Shown here piece after piece: positions 1-8,645 of a stretch of DNA of 64,000 nt. Below the pieces are notes generated by a model. That model searched no databases. It was not told the origin of the DNA and worked only from the letters and a program-made list of their open reading frames with translations. The stretch's first letter is position 1. Each line of letters begins with the position of its first letter. The stretch covers positions 372,001 to 436,000 of the forward strand of contig JAUJEB010000003.1 in the NCBI GenBank assembly GCA_030442055.1. The letters are read 5' to 3'. This stretch comes from Agaribacillus aureus. GTDB lineage: Bacteria; Bacteroidota; Bacteroidia; Cytophagales; Cyclobacteriaceae. A program made the translations under genes and the position numbers.

Positions 1-452
1 ATGTATTTTAGCCCATCATCAGATTCTCCCTGAAATCGTTGATAGATGGTAATTACCCCAACATATCGTCCATCAGGTTGTCTTTCCAGGTCACTGATAT
101 ACTGGATGTTAAACCATTTGATAGTAACGCGATCGTAATTGAGGGCCATTAGTCTTTCAAAATATTCTCTGGCGCCATAATATTTTACTTCTTCACGGTT
201 GAGTGATGAAACACCCATCTGGGCACCCTCTGCAAACAATTCCATCGCCCTGTTGATGACTCTGTTAGCTTCAGAGAACGGCGTATCTTTGTTGCCAATG
301 ATGCTGATATATTTTCCCAGATCCTTTACTTTTTCCAGGGCCAGCGAATCAATCGCCTGTTTTCTTTCAGGGCTTACTTCATCCTGCGCCAGTAACTGAC
401 CGGATATCGACAAGGCAAAAATGGCAATAAATAAAAATTTATACTTTGACAT
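1..452 (-). CDS. Secreted hypothetical protein, 3' end outside window
   Basis: The reading frame opens with ATG at 452 and runs off the left edge of the window without a stop, giving about 150 visible residues. Residues 1-23 form a typical signal peptide (KYK n-region, hydrophobic core, cleavage after LLAQ), so the product is exported. The mature part is charged and alpha/beta in character, with no motif I can tie to a family. It begins 43 bases after the stop of the lipoprotein gene upstream (496-1158) on the same strand, so the two are probably co-transcribed. Function unknown; that this is a real gene is well supported by the signal peptide and the long open frame. Confidence 0.75.
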   Translation of the reverse strand, partial: MSKYKFLFIAIFALSISGQLLAQDEVSPERKQAIDSLALEKVKDLGKYISIIGNKDTPFSEANRVINRAMELFAEGAQMGVSSLNREEVKYYGAREYFERLMALNYDRVTIKWFNIQYISDLERQPDGRYVGVITIYQRFQGESDDGLKY

Positions 453-495
453 AATTATTTTATTAATATTCAAAACGAAATGAAGAAGGGTTAAA

Positions 496-1158
496 TTATT
501 TTTTAATTAATTCCAGTTCCTTGATTTTACCCTGGTTATCATAAACAATTTTATCAACTGCATTGATATTTTTTTTCTGATCTTTAATGTATTCAAGGTA
601 TTTTTTGATAGTCGTGGGCCTATCGTAGTCTTTTTGCCCTCCGGACTGACTAATAATGATCAGCACCAATGCATCGGGAGAGCTGAACATTCCCAACGCT
701 TCATTGATATTTCTATTAGCACCTGCCAGAGATCCGGCTCCTGCAATCGCTTCAAAATACTGGTTCAATCGCTGTCCCGCTTCCATATTTTCGGCCGCTT
801 CGCCGGCTGCATTCTCCAATGCGGCTCTTTCTTCAGCCAGTTTGTTTTCAACCTGACGAATCAAGGCATTTACCTCTGGATCATTAAGATTCATAGACTT
901 CACCCTGTTCAAAATTCTCTCTTTTTCTTCCAGTGACAAACCACTATTGGGATCCAATAGTCTGTTTAACTCAGCTTTTGCTTTTTCAACCTGGATGGCC
1001 TTGGCTTCTGCTTCTTTTGCCGCAGCCTCCTTTGCCAATTTTTTCTGACTTTTACATCCTACAGACCCGACACTTATCGCTGCTATCATTAAAACTAACA
1101 GTAGTTTGCCTGTCGAAAAATTTGACGTTTTAAAGGGGATGACTTCTTTGATATTCAT
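496..1158 (-). CDS. Putative lipoprotein with coiled-coil region
   Basis: This 220-residue protein has a hydrophobic segment at about residues 19-34 followed by a lipobox (SVGC, lipidated Cys35). The n-region before the hydrophobic core is unusually long (18 residues), but no better start is present. Residues 36-70 are a highly charged Ala/Lys/Glu-rich helix, likely coiled coil, followed by more predicted helix. The middle is Gly/Ala-rich (about 125-150). It is probably anchored in the envelope by its lipid. I do not recognise a family. It is followed closely by the truncated secreted protein gene at 452, suggesting a two-gene unit. Confidence 0.75.
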   Translation of the reverse strand: MNIKEVIPFKTSNFSTGKLLLVLMIAAISVGSVGCKSQKKLAKEAAAKEAEAKAIQVEKAKAELNRLLDPNSGLSLEEKERILNRVKSMNLNDPEVNALIRQVENKLAEERAALENAAGEAAENMEAGQRLNQYFEAIAGAGSLAGANRNINEALGMFSSPDALVLIIISQSGGQKDYDRPTTIKKYLEYIKDQKKNINAVDKIVYDNQGKIKELELIKK

Positions 1159-1448
1159 TTTTTATATGGTGTTTAATTAAAACCGGTGATTACATTTCCT
1201 ATTTAACAGAGATAAAACTATGCCATTTTCCCGTCAAACATAACCTTAAAAATCCAAAAAAAGTCCTTATTCGTGGATTAAAGACAATTTTTATTAAAAA
1301 TTTATTGATTTTGTAGAATGACTGTTCGTTCACACATTACATTCTGACTTAAAATATGAAAGAATGTTATCGCGAATTTGGGTATTTTTTCTACAATTAG
1401 GAAGGATTTTCCACAAAGTAAATTTTCTATGGTAACCACCCAGAAAGG

Positions 1449-2201
1449 CTAAAAATTTAAGGCCTGCTTCAATTTTGGGTAACCGGTTTTACTGACTTTC
1501 AGCTTTGTCTGGTCTTTAAGCCACAGGCAGTAGGAATCCTTTTCCATTAATTCCAGCCGGTCTATTTCAGCTATTTTTACAATAAAAGAACGGTGAATTC
1601 TTACAAAGTGCTTCGGGTCCAAATGCTCCTCATAGAATTTCATGGTATTTTGTTTCAGATACTTTCCGCCGGGGGAATGTATCATCACGTAATCGTCCTG
1701 CGCCTCGAGATAAAGAATTTGATCGATGGTAATCACGTGTATCTTTGCCCCTGTTTTGACAACAACTCTCTCCAAAAAACCCGGCACATTTTCTTTTACG
1801 TGATTGATCAGGTCGCTTACCTCGTTGCTTTCCGACTGCCGGCTTAGTTTTTTATCTTTCGCCTTGCTCAGGGCTTCTGAAAATCTTTGTTTTGAATAAG
1901 GCTTCAGCAAGTAATCTACCGCATTTAATTCAAATGCTTTGATGGCAAATTCATTATAAGCCGTGCTGAAAATGATAATCGGGTGATGCTCCAGCAGCTC
2001 CAACATTTCAAAGCCGGTAATCTTTGGCATCTGAATGTCAAGAATTACGAGATCAGGTTTTAACTCATTGATAGCTTTCAACCCCTCAAACCCGTTTTGA
2101 AAAGTTCCCAATAAGTTAATTTCGTCATCGTCCTTTAAAAAAGCCTGTATAAGCTCTCTGGCCGGTGCTTCATCATCAATTATAATAGTGCCTAGTTTCA
2201 T
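1449..2201 (-). CDS. LytTR-family response regulator
   Basis: A 250-residue two-component regulator. The N-terminal receiver domain (about residues 3-118) has acidic residues D9/D10, the phosphoacceptor D55 in VILDIQMP, and the conserved Lys in YLLKPYSK. The C-terminal LytTR DNA-binding domain (about 145-247) contains the typical HVITIDQILYLEAQDDYV start and FVRIHRSFIVK segment. The family binds direct repeats upstream of target genes as a dimer. The gene lies 24 bases after the LytS-type kinase gene (2226-3272) on the same strand, so the kinase is its likely partner. The targets cannot be deduced from this window. Confidence 0.95.
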   Translation of the reverse strand: MKLGTIIIDDEAPARELIQAFLKDDDEINLLGTFQNGFEGLKAINELKPDLVILDIQMPKITGFEMLELLEHHPIIIFSTAYNEFAIKAFELNAVDYLLKPYSKQRFSEALSKAKDKKLSRQSESNEVSDLINHVKENVPGFLERVVVKTGAKIHVITIDQILYLEAQDDYVMIHSPGGKYLKQNTMKFYEEHLDPKHFVRIHRSFIVKIAEIDRLELMEKDSYCLWLKDQTKLKVSKTGYPKLKQALNF

Positions 2202-2225
2202 TGATCTATTATGTTTTACCTGGGG

Positions 2226-3272
2226 TTACTGAGGAATTTTAAGTTTAACCTCAAAATAGTTTTCAGTCTGATCGATCGTTAGCAGATCGCTTCTCTGATA
2301 AGAAAGCTGCAATCTTTCCCTGATATTTCGCAAACCGATTCCATCTCCTCTTTTCACTACCGATTCAGGATCATAATTATTGCTAACGGTTATATGCAAT
2401 AATCCATTTTCACAATAGCTGGTCAGTTTGACCGTGATTTCGTCAATACTTTCATGTACGCCATGTTTAATGACATTTTCAAATAGTGGCTGCAAAATCA
2501 GGTTTGGCAGTTTTTTTTGTAAACATTCATAGCTGGTTCGCTTATCAAAATGCAATCTGTCACCAAACCTGATCTTTTCGATATCAAGATAGCGATCTAT
2601 ATTCCGGAGTTCCTCATCAAATGTCGTTTTTTGGTTGCCATCCTGGTTTATGGAATATCTTAAAAAACCGGAGAGCTTAATGACCATTTCCTGCGCCATT
2701 TCGGGATTGGTAATCGTCAGTGCGCTGATGGAGTTCAATCCGTTAAAAATAAAGTGCGGATTAATCTGTGCCTTCAGGCTTTTTAATTCAGCCTGTTGCA
2801 CCAGCGATTTCAGGGCTACCTCCTGTGTAATTCTTTCCTGTAAATTGTTATAATACAAAATCATATAGTAAAACAAGACGATCAGCAAATAATATAAGAT
2901 ACCAACCACAAACCTCCAGGGAAGCGAGGAACTTAAAAATTCCAGGTATTCGGTTGCTTTCGAAAAAGACTTATCCAATATATATTCCCCGAAAAACAGC
3001 CATGCTCCAATGGCCAATACGGCAGCGGCAAAATGATTGGTGAGTATTGTCACAAAATTTTGGGAGTCAATATTGCTATACTTCACCGGGTACCAGCAAA
3101 CCAGTCCCAATCCACAAAACAGGCTATTGAAGATGAGGCTATCCACTACCCCTATCAGCACATCAACCTCATAAAACAGGTGAAGAATTAAAATATGGGC
3201 TATGATTATCAAAGCCCATATGATAAGGTAATTCCTCAAGTATCTTAATTTTCCTAAGATTGGATTAACCAT
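2226..3272 (-). CDS. LytS-type sensor histidine kinase (His_kinase/HATPase_c)
   Basis: A 348-residue membrane kinase. About four hydrophobic segments occupy residues 13-140, with no large extracellular domain, so sensing is probably within the membrane or through a partner. A short coiled coil leads into the His_kinase domain, with the phosphoacceptor His173 in the motif QINPHFIFN. A HATPase_c domain follows, with N-box LFENVIKHG and G-box GIGLRNIRERL. It is the upstream gene of a kinase-regulator pair and lies downstream of a LiaF-like membrane protein on the same strand. A TAAATTTG sequence (minus strand, 3316-3323) about 45 bases upstream fits the Bacteroidota -7 element, but I see no good -33 partner. 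Confidence 0.93.
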   Translation of the reverse strand: MVNPILGKLRYLRNYLIIWALIIIAHILILHLFYEVDVLIGVVDSLIFNSLFCGLGLVCWYPVKYSNIDSQNFVTILTNHFAAAVLAIGAWLFFGEYILDKSFSKATEYLEFLSSSLPWRFVVGILYYLLIVLFYYMILYYNNLQERITQEVALKSLVQQAELKSLKAQINPHFIFNGLNSISALTITNPEMAQEMVIKLSGFLRYSINQDGNQKTTFDEELRNIDRYLDIEKIRFGDRLHFDKRTSYECLQKKLPNLILQPLFENVIKHGVHESIDEITVKLTSYCENGLLHITVSNNYDPESVVKRGDGIGLRNIRERLQLSYQRSDLLTIDQTENYFEVKLKIPQ

Positions 3273-3371
3273 GTGTTGTGCGATTGTTGAAATCTAAGCT
3301 AAAATAAACCTGTACCAAATTTAACATATCGAATTGTTGGTATTTGGTTTTTGACCTTTGGGTTGTTCTCG

Positions 3372-4061
3372 CTAAAAACTTTTGATTTCTCCTCCTCCAA
3401 ACAGCACAATACCTTTGATAACTATTTCTTTTCGCGGATCGGGAATAGCATTCGGATCTAATTTTCGCTTATCTGAAAATCCACCGAAAATGGCCGTTAC
3501 CTCATTCTTTACACTCCAATCCTCGGGAATTAAAAGCTTGCTTCCTCCAAATAATATAAACATATCAATCAGCTTATTGCCTTCTCCGAGTTTGGCGCCT
3601 TTCAGGTTTATTTCCGATCCCCCGAAAATGGAAGTAATTTTACCTCCCTTAAAGTTGTTGGAGTTGATAATTTTTTCACCTCCTCCGAAAACAGATACCT
3701 CATCGAAAAAATCAAGGCTTTCAGGATCTATTTCATAATCATCAAATGATTTTTTTTTACCTCTGAAAATAATGAAGGCTCCAATGATTATCAGAAAGGT
3801 TGGAATTATCAACCTTTCTACGTTATAGGGAATATAGAAAAATTCATCCAGCAGAAAGTAACCGCCGAAAACGGCAAATATAGCTCCCAGCAATTTGTGC
3901 CTGCTTGTCGCAAGCAGAAACATACCTAGCAGGAAAGAAAACCCGGGGACGGAGAAGAACTCCTTAAATATATAATATGGAATTACATTTACAACCTCAA
4001 GGATCCAGAATATCCCGATAAGTATGAAAAAACCACCTAATAATACTCTTTTATCTTTCAT
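3372..4061 (-). CDS. LiaF-like transmembrane protein (DUF5668 / cell-wall-active antibiotic response C-terminal domain)
   Basis: I take the ATG at 4061 as the start (about 229 residues), because the open frame can be extended to 4100 only into poorly convincing sequence. The N-terminal half has four hydrophobic segments (rich in F, L, I) in the compact arrangement of the LiaF-TM family. The C-terminal half is a soluble, Gly-Gly-rich beta repeat in which the motif FGGGEK / IFGGSEI / LFGGSKL / IFGGFSD recurs, typical of the LiaF C-terminal beta-helix domain. In Firmicutes LiaF restrains a LytS-like kinase in the envelope stress system. Here the gene precedes a LytS-type kinase and LytTR regulator on the same strand (about 100 bases away), so an analogous role is plausible but inferred. 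Confidence 0.85.
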   Translation of the reverse strand: MKDKRVLLGGFFILIGIFWILEVVNVIPYYIFKEFFSVPGFSFLLGMFLLATSRHKLLGAIFAVFGGYFLLDEFFYIPYNVERLIIPTFLIIIGAFIIFRGKKKSFDDYEIDPESLDFFDEVSVFGGGEKIINSNNFKGGKITSIFGGSEINLKGAKLGEGNKLIDMFILFGGSKLLIPEDWSVKNEVTAIFGGFSDKRKLDPNAIPDPRKEIVIKGIVLFGGGEIKSF

Positions 4062-4251
4062 TGAATTTAATATTAATAAATATTTATTTTGATGGATCAA
4101 ATATAGCCTGGGGCCGGAGGTATAAAAATAGCAAATCGGTAAAGAGCAGATATCTACCGGTAAAAATTCTATAAAACAGGTGAAATTATAATTTGATTTA
4201 AAAATATCGGTAAATTAATTCGAAATCAGAAGGCCTATTTTACCATTAGCC

Positions 4252-5496
4252 ATGGAAAAATCATATTTCCTGCATAAAAGCAAAACATTTTGCATGATGC
4301 CCTGGGTACACCTATATATAAATACAGATGGGTTGGTCAAGGCCTGCTGTTCTTCTCGCATTACTTATGGAGACGTTGGTCGGGAAACTATCCAGAAAAT
4401 ATGGCACGGTAAGGCTATCAATGAATTTAGACAGAAACTCTGCCAGGACCAGCCCGACACGCGTTGCCAAACGTGTTATGACCTGGATAAATCCGGCAAT
4501 ATCAGTATGCGCAAAACAGTTAACACCAATTATGCACACCATTTCGGGCTGGTACAAAAAACAAAAGCCAATGGCACCGCTCCGGGCACATCCCCTGTCT
4601 ATCTTGACATCAGGTTCTCAAATATCTGCAACTTCAGGTGCCGTACCTGTTGGCACGGCAGCAGCTCAAACTGGTTTGAAGAGGCGAAGATATTGCGAAG
4701 AACCGCTGCCAATACGGCATTTATCAAAGCAACGACAGACAGCGACCGGCTATTTGAGCAGATTGAATCGTTTCTTCCAGGGGTAGAGGAAATATATTTT
4801 GCCGGAGGTGAGCCGTTATTGATGGAAGAACATCTGAGGTTGCTGCAATTACTGGATAAAAAGAAGTTGTACAAGGTGAAACTACGATACAACAGCAACT
4901 TATCACGTCTGAAATACCAGGGACAGCATTTTTTCCACTGGTGGAAAAAATTTCAGGATATTACCATTGGAGCCAGCCTCGACGCCATCAATGAACGCGG
5001 AGAATATATCAGGAAGGGGCAGTCATGGCATGAAACGATTGAAAATATACGACAGATAAAAGCGGAATGTCCGCATATAGGTATTAAAATAACCCCAACC
5101 GTCAGCATCTATAATGTCCTGCATCTCCCTGATTATCACCAATCGTGGGTCGAATCAAACCTAATAGCCATAAATGACGTCGAATTGAATGTTCTTCATC
5201 GGCCGAATTATTTAAACATCAAAATATTACCTGCCAAATACAAAGAAAAGGTAAAATTGCGATATCAAATTCATACCAACTGGATACAAGACAGAAACCA
5301 GCACCCACACTTGTCTGATGCCGAACGACAGCGGATGTCAGCCATGTACAATAACGCTATAACCTACTTATATTCAGACAATTGGACTCATCTCATCTCA
5401 AAATTCCTTGAAGAGAACCGGCGGCTTGACTTATTAAGAAATGAGTCCCTGGATCAAATATTTCCCGAGTTGGCGGAAATGGTAAACCTCAAATAG
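4252..5496 (+). CDS. Radical SAM protein with N-terminal SPASM/twitch-like cysteine motif
   Basis: A 414-residue enzyme. The radical SAM core carries the [4Fe-4S]-SAM motif CNFRCRTC (C126, C130, C133) and a GGEP motif in EIYFAGGEPLL. Before the core, residues 14-75 hold another Cys set (C14, C32/C33, C64, C72, C75) in a CMMPWVHLYINTDG context, which resembles the SPASM/twitch auxiliary-cluster domain normally found C-terminal to the core. Proteins of this layout are known as twitch-domain radical SAM proteins. Substrate is unknown: no precursor peptide or modification partner is visible nearby, though such peptides can be very short. The gene stands alone on the plus strand, with a TerB-like gene downstream. 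Confidence 0.85.
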   Translation: MEKSYFLHKSKTFCMMPWVHLYINTDGLVKACCSSRITYGDVGRETIQKIWHGKAINEFRQKLCQDQPDTRCQTCYDLDKSGNISMRKTVNTNYAHHFGLVQKTKANGTAPGTSPVYLDIRFSNICNFRCRTCWHGSSSNWFEEAKILRRTAANTAFIKATTDSDRLFEQIESFLPGVEEIYFAGGEPLLMEEHLRLLQLLDKKKLYKVKLRYNSNLSRLKYQGQHFFHWWKKFQDITIGASLDAINERGEYIRKGQSWHETIENIRQIKAECPHIGIKITPTVSIYNVLHLPDYHQSWVESNLIAINDVELNVLHRPNYLNIKILPAKYKEKVKLRYQIHTNWIQDRNQHPHLSDAERQRMSAMYNNAITYLYSDNWTHLISKFLEENRRLDLLRNESLDQIFPELAEMVNLK

Positions 5497-5597
5497 TTTC
5501 AATTTTAACAGTTATATGTATATCCATGCGTTAAGTCCGAATTTGCACTAAAAATCAGTATATAAAGGCGTATTTTTCAAAAAAAAATTAAAGTCAA

Positions 5598-6032
5598 ATG
5601 GGGTTATTCGATTTATTCAAAAAGGAAGGTGCGAATAATACTGATAAAAATTATCTCAAGCAACTCATAAAAGTTGCCATGTCGGACGGAAACATTGATG
5701 AAAAAGAAAACCAGTTCATCAATAAGATAGCCGTAAAGTTTAATTTATCAGATGAAGATATTGATGACATCAAAGCGAACATCAGGGACATCAAGTTTCA
5801 GGAACCACAAAACTCAAGAGCTCGCTTTCAGATGGTGTTTGATTTGGTTTGGCTTATGCTGATTGACGGCAATATTGATGTCAACGAGGTTCACATATGT
5901 TCAAGGGTGGCGATGAAAATGGGATACGAGCCACAAATAGTCGAGGATCTGGTCAATGCTATTCAAAACAACCTTGTCGATGCAACCGAGCCTGAGGCCA
6001 TCTACGAAAAAATTCTGGCCAATATTGAGTAG
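5598..6032 (+). CDS. TerB-like (tellurite resistance TerB family) protein
   Basis: A 144-residue soluble, mostly helical acidic protein. Two similar segments carry the TerB-type pattern of helix, short acidic loop, helix: residues 20-46 (KVAMSDGNIDEKENQFINKI) and 88-110 (MLIDGNIDVNEVHICSRVA). The acidic D-x-N-I-D-x-x-E loops are the family's metal-binding feature. TerB-like domains occur in many proteins not involved in tellurite resistance, so no function should be read into the name. It has its own space 100 bases after the radical SAM gene and ends 5 bases from the convergent folC gene. Confidence 0.8.
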   Translation: MGLFDLFKKEGANNTDKNYLKQLIKVAMSDGNIDEKENQFINKIAVKFNLSDEDIDDIKANIRDIKFQEPQNSRARFQMVFDLVWLMLIDGNIDVNEVHICSRVAMKMGYEPQIVEDLVNAIQNNLVDATEPEAIYEKILANIE

Positions 6033-6037
6033 CCAGG

Positions 6038-7321
6038 CTACAGATCATTAATCTCAGCAACCACAAAGGTGCTGCCTCCGATAAAAACAAGATCCTCTTT
6101 ATGAGCGTTCTTCAGGGCAGCAGAGATGGCTTCATTCACATCTTTATACACTTTCCCGGACAAGCCGCGGGCGCTTGCCTGTTGTGCCAAAGCATCGGCA
6201 GCTAATGCCCTGGGAATTTGGGCCTCGCAAAAATAGTATTTGGCGTCAGCCGGCAACAATTTTAAAATAGCTTCTGTTTTTTTGTCATTGACCATTCCCC
6301 ATATTATATGAACCTGTGGGTAGGACTGTCTGCCAATGTATTCCATGATGGGCTTTATGCCGTCTTCGTTGTGGGCAATGTCACAAATCATGGTTGGGTT
6401 ATCCTGTAACAATTGCCACCTTCCTTTAAGACCCGTTACTGCCGCCGCGCTTCGGATCCCTTCCTCAACCACTTTTTCGGAGATTGTAAAGCTCATATCT
6501 CTCAGCAAATCAACTGTTTTAATGATACCGGGGAGATTCCTGGCGTGATACACCCCTTTTAAATCAGCATACAGGGAGGGGAATAAAACTTCTCCACCAC
6601 TGTTGCTAACCCGATAATCACCGCCATGCCGGCTTTCCACCTGATATTCCTGGTCTGCAAAGTATATCTCCGCCTTCAATTCCTGCGATACGTCCTTGAA
6701 AACCGGCGCTGTTTCTTCCTGATATTCCGAGATCACCACTGGAATTCCGGGTTTGATAATGCCGGCCTTCTCTCCAGCTATTTGAGGAAGGGTGTCACCA
6801 AGAAAGTCAGTATGGTCAAGACCAATATTAGTAATTACACTTATCAAAGGCGTAATAACATTGGTTGAGTCCAACCTCCCGCCAAGCCCCACCTCGATTA
6901 CTGCAACATCCACCTGCTTTCTGGCAAAATGATCAAAGGCCATCACCACCGTCATTTCGAAAAATGAGGGCTTTAGTTGATCAATAAAATCTTTATGCAT
7001 TTTCACAAACTCCACAACCTCTTGTTCCCCGATCGCACGGCCGTTGATTCTAATCCGTTCCGTGAAGCTTTTTAGGTGAGGAGATGTATAGAGGCCTGTC
7101 TTATATCCGGCTAATTGTAGCACGGCAGCGATGCTGTGTGCGGTGCTGCCCTTACCATTGGTTCCGGCGATATGGACAGATTTAAACTGCTGCTGGGGGT
7201 TATTCAGTTGTTGACAAAATTTGAACGTATTCGTCAGGTCTTTTTTGAATGCAGATTTTCCCTGTCGCTGAAACATCGGCAAACTGTTGTAAAGAAAATC
7301 CAGGGTTTCCTTGTAATCCAT
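6038..7321 (-). CDS. folC: Bifunctional folylpolyglutamate synthase / dihydrofolate synthase
   Basis: A 427-residue cytosolic ATP-dependent ligase of the Mur-ligase superfamily that adds glutamate to dihydropteroate and folates. The P-loop is SVHIAGTNGKGSTAH (about residues 47-62). The central domain has VDVAVIEVGLGGRLDSTNV and the conserved SVITNIGLDHTDFLG and EKAGIIKPG motifs, and the C-terminal Mur-ligase domain starts near the motif MICDIAHNEDG. Length and motif order match intact FolC proteins. It is the last gene of the exbB-exbD-tonB run, 37 bases after the tonB-like gene. That link may be simple co-transcription. Confidence 0.96.
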   Translation of the reverse strand: MDYKETLDFLYNSLPMFQRQGKSAFKKDLTNTFKFCQQLNNPQQQFKSVHIAGTNGKGSTAHSIAAVLQLAGYKTGLYTSPHLKSFTERIRINGRAIGEQEVVEFVKMHKDFIDQLKPSFFEMTVVMAFDHFARKQVDVAVIEVGLGGRLDSTNVITPLISVITNIGLDHTDFLGDTLPQIAGEKAGIIKPGIPVVISEYQEETAPVFKDVSQELKAEIYFADQEYQVESRHGGDYRVSNSGGEVLFPSLYADLKGVYHARNLPGIIKTVDLLRDMSFTISEKVVEEGIRSAAAVTGLKGRWQLLQDNPTMICDIAHNEDGIKPIMEYIGRQSYPQVHIIWGMVNDKKTEAILKLLPADAKYYFCEAQIPRALAADALAQQASARGLSGKVYKDVNEAISAALKNAHKEDLVFIGGSTFVVAEINDL

Positions 7322-7358
7322 GTCAATGACAAGCGCTGTAAAATCTATGAAAAATCAA

Positions 7359-8252
7359 TCAATTTGCCTTGATAATAAAGGTAATTCGGCCGGTTGAAAC
7401 CTGGGCCGTTCTGGTATTCTGTGCGGTTTTGTGGAAGGTTAAATTTTCTACTTCATCGCGGTAAATCTTCTCCACAGCGGGGCTTACGGTTTTCTCAATG
7501 GTCCTGACGGATATGATCTCACCCTGATCGTCCACCTTGATTTCAAAAACAATCCGGCCACTTTCGTCGGAATTTTCATCGGGATTGGGCAGCTCATCCC
7601 AGTTCCATCCTGCTAGATCCAGCTTTGATCCGCCACCGCCACCCTGACTTCCGTACAAGGCCTTTGAGTCTACCGTTCCTTGCGGTTTCCCCTGATCTCC
7701 GGTTTTGCCAGGCTTATCTCCCTGATTGCTTTTTGCGGGTTCTTTTTTACTCTTACCCTGACTATTATTTGGTGTCTGCGTGTTCTTCACCGGTTTCTTT
7801 TCAGGCGTTTTCTTTGTAGTTTCCGGCTTTTTCTCTGGTGGCGCTTCCTTTTTAGGCTTTGGTTTAGGTTTCTTTTTTTCAACCACGGGACTGGGTTCCG
7901 GTTGTTTCACAGATTCCTGGGGAACTTCCTTTACGGTCTCTTCCACAGGCTCCTGTTTTACCTCCTTCGGCGCTTCCTCTTTCACCTCTTGTTGGGATTC
8001 CTTTTGCGGCTCGGGTTCTTCCGGTTCCTCTTCCTTTATCTTTTTTGTTTCTACCGGAGGTTTTTTTGGTTGTACCCGCCCGCTTCCAGCATTATCAGTA
8101 CCAAAATTAACAACCAGTCCATATTCGGGGATAGGCGGATCCGGCGCCTGCCAGGCCAGCAAAAAGAAAAATATCAGTAACAGGATAGCGTGAATACTGA
8201 CTGAGGCAATGACGCCGACACGATCATACTTTTTTTCTTTTTGATCACTCAC
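7359..8252 (-). CDS. TonB-like energy transducer
   Basis: A 297-residue protein with one membrane anchor (residues about 12-32), a long Pro/Lys/Glu-rich periplasm-spanning segment (about 60-195), a Gly-rich hinge, and a C-terminal beta-alpha-beta domain (about 225-297; GRIVFEIKVDDQGEI ... RITFIIKAN), the TonB/TolA-like fold. It would carry energy from the ExbB/ExbD motor to outer-membrane partners. The start codon is GTG at 8252, only 2 bases after the exbD stop, consistent with coupled translation. The C-terminal domain lacks an obvious YP motif of classical TonB, so a TolA-like role in a different complex is possible. Confidence 0.88.
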   Translation of the reverse strand: MSDQKEKKYDRVGVIASVSIHAILLLIFFFLLAWQAPDPPIPEYGLVVNFGTDNAGSGRVQPKKPPVETKKIKEEEPEEPEPQKESQQEVKEEAPKEVKQEPVEETVKEVPQESVKQPEPSPVVEKKKPKPKPKKEAPPEKKPETTKKTPEKKPVKNTQTPNNSQGKSKKEPAKSNQGDKPGKTGDQGKPQGTVDSKALYGSQGGGGGSKLDLAGWNWDELPNPDENSDESGRIVFEIKVDDQGEIISVRTIEKTVSPAVEKIYRDEVENLTFHKTAQNTRTAQVSTGRITFIIKAN

Positions 8253-8254
8253 AA

Positions 8255-8644
8255 CTAACTAGGTTTTGTAGCAATAGATACAGTAGCTCTCAACGCTTTG
8301 GCAATACCGGCTACTCTGACCAGATGTTCTGTGGGCACCGACTTGTCAATATGCAAAACGACAATACCCTCCTGCCCTTCCAGCTCTCTTTTCAATGTAT
8401 TTTCAAAATTACGCCTGGAGGTCGGTTTATCATTGACGTAATACTTTAAATCCTTGGTGATGGTGACCGTGACCTTCTGCAAAACGATCGTTGAGCTTTT
8501 ACTGCTGGGCAAATTGACCCGCAAGCCGGAAGGCGTAATAAACGACGAGGTCAACATAAAAAAGATTAACAGTAAGAATATCACGTCCGTCATGGAAGAC
8601 ATACTGAACGCCGCATTGACTTTATGTTTAGATTTCAAGTCCAT
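8255..8644 (-). CDS. exbD: Biopolymer transport protein ExbD/TolR family
   Basis: The start is taken as ATG at 8644, immediately after the exbB stop; an upstream extension of the frame would lie inside exbB. The product is about 129 residues with one transmembrane helix (MTDVIFLLLIFFMLTSS) that includes the conserved Asp used for proton conduction, then a small periplasmic domain. N-terminal residues AAFSMSSMTDVIF are typical of ExbD/TolR. It forms the stator of a proton-driven motor with ExbB. Gene order exbB-exbD-tonB with gaps of 1 and 2 bases marks a tight operon. Confidence 0.95.
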   Translation of the reverse strand: MDLKSKHKVNAAFSMSSMTDVIFLLLIFFMLTSSFITPSGLRVNLPSSKSSTIVLQKVTVTITKDLKYYVNDKPTSRRNFENTLKRELEGQEGIVVLHIDKSVPTEHLVRVAGIAKALRATVSIATKPS

Positions 8645-8645
8645 T

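Noticed and set aside
5598-6032. TerB-like gene as a tellurite resistance determinant
   Set aside because: No other ter genes adjoin it, and TerB-like domains are common in unrelated contexts.
7680-8193. Long plus-strand open frames opposite the tonB-like gene
   Set aside because: They are antisense to the Pro/Lys/Glu-rich coding stretch; their Phe/Leu- or Ser/Gly-rich translations are low-complexity shadows.
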